This document shows, piece by piece, positions 1 through 5,840 of a stretch of 21,559 bases of DNA. Below the pieces are notes generated by a model. The model was not told the origin of the DNA. It saw only the letters and a list, made by a program, of their open reading frames with translations, and did no database searches. The translations under genes were made by a program, and so were the position numbers. The stretch spans positions 1 through 21,559 of the forward strand of contig JAZSDX010000058.1 of the NCBI GenBank assembly GCA_045531405.1, written 5' to 3'. The stretch is from RGIG4079 sp045531405. Lineage in GTDB: Bacteria > Bacteroidota > Bacteroidia > Bacteroidales > Muribaculaceae. The stretch's first letter is position 1. The number at the start of each line of letters is the position of its first letter.

Positions 1-139
1 GACTAATTGAGCAGAGTCAGTTTGATGCTGTTCAAGCTAAAATCAATCGAAGACCTCGAGAAAAACTAAATTTTTCTTCTCCAAAAATTGAATTCTTCAA
101 ATTATTAAAATAATTTTGCACTTGCTTGTTGACTCTACA
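1..139 (+). mobile_element. 3' end of an IS30-family insertion sequence, cut by the contig edge
   Basis: These 139 bases are an exact inverted copy of the last 139 bases of the window (21421-21559); the match stops at 140 against 21420. They hold the end of a transposase frame and a non-coding tail ending in the presumed terminal repeat (about 115-139, ending GACTCTACA). The element lies mostly outside the window to the left, with its 3' end pointing in. Both copies are cut at the same internal base, as expected when an assembler collapses a multi-copy repeat. Target duplications cannot be judged, since neither outer end is present. Confidence 0.85.
3..113 (+). CDS. IS30-family transposase, C-terminal fragment (partial)
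   Basis: Thirty-six codons, open at the left edge and closed by TAA at 111-113. The peptide contains INRRPREKLNFSSPKIEF, which matches the usual C-terminus of IS30-family transposases, where an Asn-x-RPR-K-L segment follows the last catalytic glutamate of the DDE domain. Only this tail is visible; the catalytic residues lie outside the window, so I cannot say whether the gene is intact. The family call rests on this short segment and on the presence of the same sequence at both contig ends. Confidence 0.75.
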   Translation, partial: LIEQSQFDAVQAKINRRPREKLNFSSPKIEFFKLLK

Positions 140-163
140 AAGTGAAAAAGAAAGTAGGTGTTA

Positions 164-194
164 TTGCTTAATTTAAATAAGTTTTATACATTTG
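164..194 (+). promoter_or_regulatory. Candidate promoter for the structured RNA
   Basis: TATTTG-like box TACATTTG at 187-194 matches the Bacteroidetes -7 consensus TAnnTTTG. A TTG at 164-166 lies 20 bp upstream as a possible -33 element. Transcription would begin near 200, just outside the IS end and at the start of the hairpin at 197-218. Confidence 0.5.
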
Positions 195-196
195 CA

Positions 197-389
197 TTGT
201 AATGCAGAGGCATTACAAAATTTCATATTGATAGCCTAATCGTTCCGCAAATTACCACAACATAGACCGAAATGGCTATAATAAATCCAAGTATGGGTGT
301 GCTACGTTATACAACGTAGTGCTCTCCACTGCTTGGATAGGGTGTGGTAACCCTGCGGAACGAGTGGATTGGCACTACGTTTTTTTTTT
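197..389 (+). ncRNA. Structured RNA with two alternative folds and an intrinsic terminator (leader or standalone sRNA)
   Basis: A 5' hairpin pairs 197-205 with 210-218 (9 bp, loop AGAG). Fold A is a long rod: 234-240 with 368-373, 241-249 with 354-362 (9 bp), 252-259 with 343-350 (8 bp), 285-291 with 332-338 (7 bp), and an apical hairpin 302-308 with 313-319. It leaves an asymmetric bubble (260-284 against 339-342). Fold B pairs 314-322 with 372-380 (9 bp), 326-330 with 363-367 and 339-343 with 350-354, directly before a run of ten T (380-389), giving a terminator. The two folds share bases and exclude each other. The rod with a central bubble and a length near 190 nt recalls 6S RNA; the terminator/anti-terminator choice recalls a cis-acting leader of the lipoprotein gene at 451. 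I do not recognise a named family with confidence, and it is not SRP RNA. Confidence 0.65.
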
Positions 390-393
390 GTCT

Positions 394-423
394 TATTGCC
401 AATCTATTATAAAGTAGGCAATA
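394..423. repeat. 7-bp inverted repeat upstream of the lipoprotein gene
   Basis: TATTGCC (394-400) and its exact complement GGCAATA (417-423) are separated by 16 bases, between the T-run of the RNA and the start codon at 451. It could be an operator or a weak hairpin in the leader. No TAnnTTTG box is visible between 390 and 450, so the gene may depend on transcription arriving through the upstream RNA. Confidence 0.3.
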
Positions 424-450
424 TTGCACAAAACTTAAATTATAAAGAAA

Positions 451-1215
451 ATGAAACTTACTAAAATTTTATCATTGCTACTTTCTTTTACTGTACTATT
501 TTGTTACTCTTGTGGAAAAGATGAAGAACCAGAGCCTCAATTTAATGATATCTCACTAAAATGTGAACAAACATATACGATTAAAAATGGTTCTGATGTT
601 AATTGGACTTCATCAAACAAATATATTGCATCAGTATCGGGAAATGTTGTAACAGCAGAACGTATTGGGGAAGCAGTAATATCAAGTTCGAAAGGTTCGT
701 TTAAAGTAACTGTTAGTGGAAATACAATACAAGTATATAGAATCCCATGTATTGAATGGGGAGTGACGAAAACCACTGTAAAAAATTTTATGAAAAACAG
801 TGGGAGTACGTTAGATGAAGAAACATCAACAGAACTAACTTATACAGGCACAGGAGCACAAATTCTTACATCTTATACTTTCGAAAATAGTGGTTTGGTT
901 TCTTCGGGAGTAGGATTAAATGAAGATTATATTGATAGTGAGGATTTAATAGATTTTATGTTGGAGCGCTATATCCCTGTAAGTATGGATGAAGACAACT
1001 ATGCATTTTATTTTGTTACCCCAGATAATAAGACTGCATTAGGACTTTATTTAAAAGCTTATGGTAGTACACTAGCTTATATTATTGTTTATATCCCACG
1101 CAGTGATAACAGTCGCTCTGTTTTTATGTTTGATTGCTCAAGATTTGAAGAATTTGGATTCTACAATTCTTCAGTGCTTAAAAATAAATACGAAGAAATT
1201 AAAGCAAAATTCTAA
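451..1215 (+). CDS. Putative lipoprotein with a Big2-type Ig-like domain
   Basis: A protein of 254 residues starting with a lipoprotein signal peptide: a short basic start, a hydrophobic core, and a lipobox ending at Cys21 followed by GKDEEPEPE-like acidic residues, the pattern that directs Bacteroidetes lipoproteins to the cell surface. Residues about 32-90 look like a bacterial Ig-like group 2 domain (WTSSNKYIASVSG, then VTAERIGEAVIS). Residues 95-254 match nothing I recognise; they are rich in Ser, Thr and aromatic residues and predicted to be mostly beta. The gene is alone, convergent with meaB, and lies 61 bases after the terminator of the structured RNA, which may control it. Surface adhesion or substrate binding is possible, but the role is unknown. 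Confidence 0.8.
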   Translation: MKLTKILSLLLSFTVLFCYSCGKDEEPEPQFNDISLKCEQTYTIKNGSDVNWTSSNKYIASVSGNVVTAERIGEAVISSSKGSFKVTVSGNTIQVYRIPCIEWGVTKTTVKNFMKNSGSTLDEETSTELTYTGTGAQILTSYTFENSGLVSSGVGLNEDYIDSEDLIDFMLERYIPVSMDEDNYAFYFVTPDNKTALGLYLKAYGSTLAYIIVYIPRSDNSRSVFMFDCSRFEEFGFYNSSVLKNKYEEIKAKF

Positions 1216-1274
1216 AGAAATCTCTTTTTTGAGTATAGACATCTAAAAATTATAATTGAAAAATCAGATAAAAG

Positions 1275-1307
1275 CAATAGGGTTGCCCTTGTGGAGCAAC
1301 CCTATTG
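1275..1307 (-). terminator. Hairpin terminator after meaB
   Basis: A perfect 12-bp stem pairs 1275-1286 with 1296-1307 around a 9-base loop. Read on the minus strand it is followed by CTTTT, a short U-tract, 24 bases beyond the meaB stop. It also separates the convergent lipoprotein gene. Confidence 0.75.
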
Positions 1308-1330
1308 TTATATATGAGGTTATAGTGTGA

Positions 1331-2416
1331 CTATATCTTTTTGAAGTAAAAGTCGAGGACGTCGCGGGCGGCGGTGAAGGAACTTTGTTGGTTGGCGAGG
1401 ACGCGTTTTTCGCGATCTTCGAGTAGAGCTGCCACATCGGCATCGTTATAGAAATGATTACGAAGTTTTTCGTTGATTGTTTCATACATCCAATAGCGTG
1501 CTTGTTGGTGGCGTTTTGCTTCGAAATGTCCGTTGGCTTTTACGAATTCAAAGTAGCGGTCAATCATTTCCCACACTTCGGCAATGCCTGTTTCGTAATA
1601 GCCCGAATAGCATAGTACCTCAGGCATCCAACCCGACAATGTGGGTGGGAATAGGTGTAATGCACTACGGAATTGTGCTTGTGCAAGACGCGCACGGTCG
1701 ATATTATCGCCGTCGGCTTTGTTGATGACAATACCATCGGCCATCTCCATGATACCACGTTTGATGCCTTGAAGTTCGTCGCCTGTGCCTGCGAGTTGTA
1801 TGAGCAAGAAGAAATCGACCATAGAGTGTACGGCAGTTTCACTTTGACCTACCCCCACGGTTTCAACAAATATATTGTTATATCCGGCAGCTTCGCAGAG
1901 CACGATTGTTTCGCGTGTTTTACGTGCTACACCTCCAAGAGAGCCTGCCGATGGGCTGGGGCGAATAAACGCAGAGGGGTGAATCGATAGTTTTTCCATG
2001 CGAGTTTTGTCGCCGAGGATACTTCCTTTTGTGCGTTCGCTTGATGGGTCGATGGCTAATACGGCAAGTTTGCCACCATCTTTGAGCACATGAAGCCCGA
2101 ATGTGTCGATTGAGGTTGATTTGCCGGCTCCCGGCACACCTGTGATACCAATGCGACGCGAGTTGCCCGAATAGGGTAGGCATTTTTCAATTACTTCTTG
2201 CGCGAGCACTTGGTGGTCGTTTGAAAGGCTTTCAACAAGCGTTACGGCACGGCTCAACATCGTCACATCGCCTTTGAGAATGCCTTCAACCATTTCGCCT
2301 ACAGTGGGCAACGGTTTGCGACGGCGACGAAGATAGGGGTTTACGATAGGAGGTTGCTCTACGCCACTATTGACGGTCAAACCACTATATTGTTCATCAT
2401 TTTCGATATGTTCCAT
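1331..2416 (-). CDS. meaB: Methylmalonyl-CoA mutase-associated GTPase MeaB
   Basis: G3E-family P-loop GTPase that protects and reloads adenosylcobalamin in methylmalonyl-CoA mutase, the enzyme of the succinate-propionate pathway. From the chosen ATG it has 361 residues. Visible motifs: Walker A GVPGAGKST (93-101), DPSS at 123-126, the switch segment VETVGVGQSE (184-193), and the guanine-specificity motif NKADG (232-236), followed by a helical C-terminal dimerisation region. An upstream in-frame GTG at 2440 is rejected because it overlaps the -7 box CAAAGTTA (2440-2447, minus strand), so transcripts should start downstream of it. The mutase genes are not in the window; the gene stands alone between two terminator or promoter regions. 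Confidence 0.95.
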   Translation of the reverse strand: MEHIENDEQYSGLTVNSGVEQPPIVNPYLRRRRKPLPTVGEMVEGILKGDVTMLSRAVTLVESLSNDHQVLAQEVIEKCLPYSGNSRRIGITGVPGAGKSTSIDTFGLHVLKDGGKLAVLAIDPSSERTKGSILGDKTRMEKLSIHPSAFIRPSPSAGSLGGVARKTRETIVLCEAAGYNNIFVETVGVGQSETAVHSMVDFFLLIQLAGTGDELQGIKRGIMEMADGIVINKADGDNIDRARLAQAQFRSALHLFPPTLSGWMPEVLCYSGYYETGIAEVWEMIDRYFEFVKANGHFEAKRHQQARYWMYETINEKLRNHFYNDADVAALLEDREKRVLANQQSSFTAARDVLDFYFKKI

Positions 2417-2439
2417 GATATAATGTTTTACAATATTCA

Positions 2440-2447
2440 CAAAGTTA
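2440..2447 (-). promoter_or_regulatory. -7 box for meaB
   Basis: Read on the minus strand this is TAACTTTG, a perfect TAnnTTTG box, 23 bases before the ATG at 2416. No clear -33 TTTG is seen 19 bp upstream; that position falls in the 7-bp tandem repeat. Confidence 0.55.
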
Positions 2448-2454
2448 GGGAAAA

Positions 2455-2482
2455 GAATTGAGAATTGAAGATTGAAGATTGA
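2455..2482. repeat. Four tandem 7-bp units
   Basis: GAATTGA, GAATTGA, AGATTGA, AGATTGA lie head to tail between the divergent meaB and DUF1573 genes. The tract covers the -33 region of the meaB promoter, so changes in copy number would change its spacing. Confidence 0.6.
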
Positions 2483-2553
2483 GAAATTTCATAAAAGAGC
2501 ATCTAATTAAACTATTGAACCAAAACAAAGTCAAAAAAATAACAAATGCTATG

Positions 2554-2572
2554 TATATTTGTTGTAACTTTG
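2554..2572 (+). promoter_or_regulatory. Two candidate -7 boxes for the DUF1573 pair
   Basis: TATATTTG (2554-2561) and TAACTTTG (2565-2572) both fit TAnnTTTG, 23 to 34 bases before the start codon at 2596. I see no convincing -33 TTTG at the right distance for either, so which one is used is unclear. Confidence 0.5.
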
Positions 2573-2595
2573 ACAATCAATAAAAATATAAAGAT

Positions 2596-2985
2596 ATGAA
2601 ACGTATATTTTCATTATTTGCAATAGTATTTATTTCGGCAATGGCGTTTACCATTTTTGCAGCCGATAATGGTCCGGTGATGACTTTTGAAGAAAAGACA
2701 TTCGATTTTGGAACGATTAAGGAGGCTGATGGTCCTGTATCGCACACATTTGAGTTTACCAATACAGGAAATGAGCCATTGGTAATAATTAATGCCAATG
2801 CAAGTTGTGGTTGCACTCGTCCCGAATACTCAAAAGAGCCTATTAAACCGGGCAAATCAGGAAAAATCAAGGTTACATATAATCCGGCAGGTCGTCCAGG
2901 AGAGTTTGATAAAGAAGTTAAGATTCGTACCAATGGCAAGAAACGACCTATATTGAAAATTACCGGTACAGTAATTCCTAAATAA
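2596..2985 (+). CDS. Exported DUF1573 protein, single domain
   Basis: A small protein of 129 residues with a signal peptide likely cleaved near residue 23 (after FAA). The rest is one DUF1573 domain, an Ig-like beta-sandwich common in exported Bacteroidetes proteins: TFDFGTIKEADG (35-46), FTNTGNEPLVI (54-64), the hallmark SCGCTRPEYS (70-79), and NPAGRPGEF (96-104). The two cysteines of CGC may form a disulfide or bind a ligand; no biochemical role is established to my knowledge. Its stop is 3 bases before the start of a second, longer DUF1573 gene, so the two are almost surely cotranscribed and translationally linked. Periplasmic or envelope location is inferred from the signal peptide. Confidence 0.88.
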   Translation: MKRIFSLFAIVFISAMAFTIFAADNGPVMTFEEKTFDFGTIKEADGPVSHTFEFTNTGNEPLVIINANASCGCTRPEYSKEPIKPGKSGKIKVTYNPAGRPGEFDKEVKIRTNGKKRPILKITGTVIPK

Positions 2986-2988
2986 GAG

Positions 2989-4065
2989 ATGAAAAAAATA
3001 ATCATTGCAATAATCGCATTGATGTGTATATCTACCGGATTGAGTGCTCAGCATTCAATCCGTTGGATTAATGACGATTATAATTTTGGAGCGTTTAAGG
3101 AAGATTCAGGATTGGTCACGTGTCAATTTAAGGGTATAAATGTTGCTAATGAGCCAATCTCTATTGTGAATGCAAGAGCCACATGTGGTTGCACTACACC
3201 CGAATATTCATATAGCTCTTTTAATCCCGGCGATACAATTGCGATAACCGTATCATATGACCCGGAAGGTCGTCCGGGACGATTTGTAAAAAAAATATAT
3301 ATAAAAAATAGCAATGATGAATCACAAGATGAATTGAAAATTCGTGGTGTTGTGATAGGTAGTGTGGCGACATTAAAGAGTCGTTATCCTATTGAGCATG
3401 GAAAATTGCGAATGGCTCAAGATATTGTGGCAATGGGTGAACTGCCTCGAGGCAAAGCTAAAGCTGTGTTTGTGAGTGTATATAATCAAACAACCGATAC
3501 GATAGTGCCACAACTAAAAAATGTGCCATCTTACATTAAATCATCGATTACTCCTGCAAAAATAGCTCCAGGTGAACAAGCATCGGTGTCGTTTCATTTT
3601 GATGCGTTTTATTGTAAGAAGTGGGGCGTTGTGAGCGATTCGGTTATACTTGTTACCGATGAAATCAATGGCGAAGAGGTGATTTTTGATATCACAGCCA
3701 ACATTGTACCCAATTTCTCAAGAATGACCCCGGGAGAGCGCATGAAAGCACCTATGATTGCAATGGATAGCAGAGTTGATTTTGATAAAATAGACCGTCA
3801 AGGTCCTCCTATAACAAAAGAAATTGAGGTTAAGAATATAGGCAAGGAAGCATTACATCTTTATCGTGTTTATTCTCTTGATGAGGGTATTGAAGTTGTG
3901 GTAGAAAAGAATAAAATAAAAGGAGGAAAGAGTGCGAAAGTAAAGGTAACAGTGGACCCTTCACTCTTAAAGGGAGAGTTACTTAATGCCCGAATTTTAT
4001 TTGTGGTAAATGATCCTACAAACTATCAACCAATAGTGAGGATTGTGGGAGAATTCAAAAGATGA
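2989..4065 (+). CDS. Exported DUF1573 protein, multi-domain
   Basis: A 358-residue protein with a signal peptide cleaved near residue 20 (GLSA before QHS). Residues 25-122 form a DUF1573 domain closely parallel to the upstream gene: YNFGAFKEDSG, then NARATCGCTTPEY (61-73) and DPEGRPGRF. Two further beta-rich Ig-like segments follow (about 130-240 and 262-356); the last has the DFDKIDRQGPPITKEIEV pattern of a DUF1573-type sandwich but lacks the CGC motif. The gene follows its smaller relative by 3 bases and is closed by a hairpin at 4086-4118. The pair looks like a duplication in which the second copy gained domains. Function unknown; an envelope role is inferred. Confidence 0.85.
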   Translation: MKKIIIAIIALMCISTGLSAQHSIRWINDDYNFGAFKEDSGLVTCQFKGINVANEPISIVNARATCGCTTPEYSYSSFNPGDTIAITVSYDPEGRPGRFVKKIYIKNSNDESQDELKIRGVVIGSVATLKSRYPIEHGKLRMAQDIVAMGELPRGKAKAVFVSVYNQTTDTIVPQLKNVPSYIKSSITPAKIAPGEQASVSFHFDAFYCKKWGVVSDSVILVTDEINGEEVIFDITANIVPNFSRMTPGERMKAPMIAMDSRVDFDKIDRQGPPITKEIEVKNIGKEALHLYRVYSLDEGIEVVVEKNKIKGGKSAKVKVTVDPSLLKGELLNARILFVVNDPTNYQPIVRIVGEFKR

Positions 4066-4085
4066 TTATAGCTAAAATAAACTTG

Positions 4086-4118
4086 AACGGGGCAATGTTA
4101 TCACAACATCGCCCCGTT
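4086..4118 (+). terminator. Hairpin after the DUF1573 pair
   Basis: AACGGGGC (4086-4093) pairs with GCCCCGTT (4111-4118), continued by ATGTT (4095-4099) with AACAT (4105-4109) across one mismatch. It is GC-rich and 20 bases after the stop codon, but no T-run follows, so termination efficiency is uncertain. Confidence 0.6.
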
Positions 4119-4409
4119 AAGCTAATAAACCAATCATTATCACATTTCTTGCAATGGAAAAAGTAATTTTGCTATGTACTATTAAAACAAAGATTGCATG
4201 AAAAGGTTCAAAGGTGTTGAAATTTTTTTGAATAAAATTAAAACGAATTATTATTTCTTGTTGTTATCGACGTTTTTCACTAACTTTACGGAAAGATATA
4301 GAAAAAGGATGTTGCATTATTTAACAGAGGTGTGCAATATTTATGCCTTATGATGGATGTATCTTTGCCCTATAAAACAAAGAAATAATTAAAAATAAAA
4401 TACAATACA
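4119..4409 (+). promoter_or_regulatory. recA upstream region with two candidate promoters
   Basis: This stretch contains no open frame worth calling. The best promoter box is TATCTTTG at 4360-4367, an exact TAnnTTTG, which would start a leader of about 35 nt before the ATG at 4410. A second, farther candidate has TTGTTG at 4258-4263 and TAACTTTA at 4281-4288. I see no palindromic LexA-like operator near either, so SOS control cannot be claimed from the sequence. Confidence 0.5.
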
Positions 4410-5543
4410 ATGGCAAAACAAGCAACAAAAAAAACAGTGGAAGCCAATCCTAAAGACGCTCGATTGGCTGCATTATCACAAGCAATGGCTCGTATCGAGA
4501 AAGATTATGGCCGTGGAGCAGTGATGAAACTTGGTGATGAAGTTGTTGAAGAGGTAGAGGTTATCTCAACCGGGTCAATAGGCTTGAACCATGCTCTTGG
4601 TGTAGGAGGATTTCCTCGTGGTCGCATTATTGAGATATATGGACCTGAATCATCAGGTAAAACCACTCTTGCAATTCATGCGATTGCCGAAGCGCAAAAG
4701 AATGGAGGTATTGCTGCTATGATTGATGCCGAACATGCTTTTGACCGTTTCTATGCCGAAAAATTAGGAGTTGACGTTAATAATCTTCTTATTGCGCAAC
4801 CCGATAATGGAGAACAAGCTCTTGAAATAGCCGAACAACTTATCCGTTCATCGGCAATTGATATTCTCGTTGTCGATTCAGTGGCAGCTCTCACTCCAAA
4901 AAGTGAAATAGAAGGAGATATGGGTGATCGTAGTATGGGTCTTCAAGCTCGTTTGATGTCACAAGCTATGCGCAAACTCACAGGTACTATTTCTCGCACA
5001 AATACAACATGTATTTTCATCAATCAATTGCGTGAAAAGATTGGAGTGATGTTTGGTCCATCAGAAACAACTACCGGTGGTAATGCGTTGAAATTTTATG
5101 CATCGGTGCGTATCGATATTCGTTCAAGCACCCCCATAAAGGATGGAGAAGATGTACTTGGTCGCCACACCAAAGTGAAAGTTGTGAAAAACAAAGTTGC
5201 GCCCCCCTTCAAACGAGCCGAGTTTGACATTATGTTTGGCGAAGGTATCTCAAAATCGGGCGAAATCATCGACCTTGGTGTGGAATATGGAATCATCAAT
5301 AAGAGTGGCTCATGGTTTAGCTATGAGGGAACAAAATTGGCGCAAGGACGCGACGCGGCTAAACGTGTCATAGCCGACAATCCCGAGCTGGCAGAAGAAC
5401 TCGAAGAAAAAATCATGCATGCGCTTAAAGGAGAACCTATCGAAGCTGAAGCCCCAAAAGCAAAAACAGCAAAAGACGATGATGTAGATATTGACTTTGA
5501 CACATCACTACCCGACGACTTCTCTATCGAAGAAGATTTATAG
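4410..5543 (+). CDS. recA: Recombinase RecA
   Basis: ATP-dependent strand-exchange protein of homologous recombination and the SOS response. Length 377, longer than E. coli RecA (353) because of the C-terminal tail. Visible motifs: Walker A GPESSGKTT (78-86), catalytic Glu108 in DAEHAFDRFYA (106-116; the Phe-Asp-Arg form is typical of Bacteroidetes), Walker B DILVVD (151-156), Gln206 in FINQLREKIG, and the DNA-binding loop L2 MFGPSETTTGGNALKFY (214-230). Residues 341-377 form an Ala/Lys then strongly acidic tail (DDDVDIDFD), the region that in E. coli RecA tunes DNA access. The start follows an A-rich leader and gives the usual MAKQ-type N-terminus. It is the first gene after a hairpin and is transcribed alone or with the remnant downstream. 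Confidence 0.98.
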   Translation: MAKQATKKTVEANPKDARLAALSQAMARIEKDYGRGAVMKLGDEVVEEVEVISTGSIGLNHALGVGGFPRGRIIEIYGPESSGKTTLAIHAIAEAQKNGGIAAMIDAEHAFDRFYAEKLGVDVNNLLIAQPDNGEQALEIAEQLIRSSAIDILVVDSVAALTPKSEIEGDMGDRSMGLQARLMSQAMRKLTGTISRTNTTCIFINQLREKIGVMFGPSETTTGGNALKFYASVRIDIRSSTPIKDGEDVLGRHTKVKVVKNKVAPPFKRAEFDIMFGEGISKSGEIIDLGVEYGIINKSGSWFSYEGTKLAQGRDAAKRVIADNPELAEELEEKIMHALKGEPIEAEAPKAKTAKDDDVDIDFDTSLPDDFSIEEDL

Positions 5544-5568
5544 GTTAAAGCATAAATCAGAGACATAG

Positions 5569-5637
5569 CATCAATGTAGCTCATGCCATGGCACCGGTAA
5601 ATGTGGAGTGTGCTATGGTAGTGGAACTATAAGATAA
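5569..5637 (+). pseudogene. Remnant of a CxxCxGxG zinc-finger protein
   Basis: After the recA stop, a frame running from just after a stop (TAG 5566-5568) to TAA at 5635-5637 reads CSSCHGTGKCGVCYGSG, two DnaJ-type CxxCxGxG zinc-binding repeats in a row, then three residues and stop. The frame has no ATG, GTG or TTG start upstream within it, so it looks like the 3' end of a lost gene rather than a working one. The four cysteines are intact, which suggests recent decay, or use of an unusual start or frameshift from recA. It sits before the terminator at 5657-5697. Confidence 0.5.
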
Positions 5638-5656
5638 ACTGAATTTGCTATATGTT

Positions 5657-5697
5657 AAAATGTTGCACTTCAAAAGACTCGAAGTGCAACATTTTTT
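5657..5697 (+). terminator. Strong intrinsic terminator of the recA unit
   Basis: A perfect 15-bp stem pairs 5657-5671 with 5681-5695 around a 9-base loop, ending in six T (5692-5697). It lies about 115 bases after the recA stop, so the recA transcript should include the zinc-finger remnant. Confidence 0.88.
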
Positions 5698-5725
5698 ATC
5701 TTGTATAAACAACAAAATTGGGCAA

Positions 5726-5749
5726 TTTTATCTTTTATAGAAGATAAAA
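5726..5749. repeat. 9-bp inverted repeat upstream of the first DUF3943 gene
   Basis: TTTTATCTT (5726-5734) and AAGATAAAA (5741-5749) are perfect complements around a 6-base spacer. A third copy of TTTTATCTT occurs at 5694-5702 in the tail of the preceding terminator. It may be an operator or chance in AT-rich DNA. Confidence 0.3.
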
Positions 5750-5801
5750 GGTGGTGAAGATAGATTGTAAAGTGTTATATTTAAGAGATGAGAGTAAACA
5801 T

Positions 5802-5809
5802 TTTCTTTG
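5802..5809 (+). promoter_or_regulatory. Candidate -7 box for the first DUF3943 gene
   Basis: TTTCTTTG, one base from TAnnTTTG, inside the 12-mer ATTTTCTTTGTA, which also occurs upstream of the second DUF3943 gene. It lies 31 bases before the ATG. The -33 region has only TTTA, so the promoter is less certain than that of the second gene. Confidence 0.4.
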
Positions 5810-5840
5810 TATGTGATGTATAATAAGAAAATGTGTAACA

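Noticed and set aside
130..150. AAGTG next to both IS ends as a target-site duplication
   Set aside because: The two flanks belong to different IS copies in opposite orientation, and IS30 elements usually duplicate only 2-3 bp; the match is probably chance.
234..380. Bacterial SRP (4.5S) RNA
   Set aside because: The conserved apical GGAA loop with the flanking AGCAG internal loop is not in the right place; the GGAA at 357-360 is in a long helix.
2438..2440. GTG start giving MeaB eight more residues
   Set aside because: It overlaps the -7 promoter box, so it would not be in the message; ATG 2416 gives the expected MEHIE-type N-terminus.
4119..4409. LexA/SOS box upstream of recA
   Set aside because: No convincing palindrome was found near either promoter candidate.
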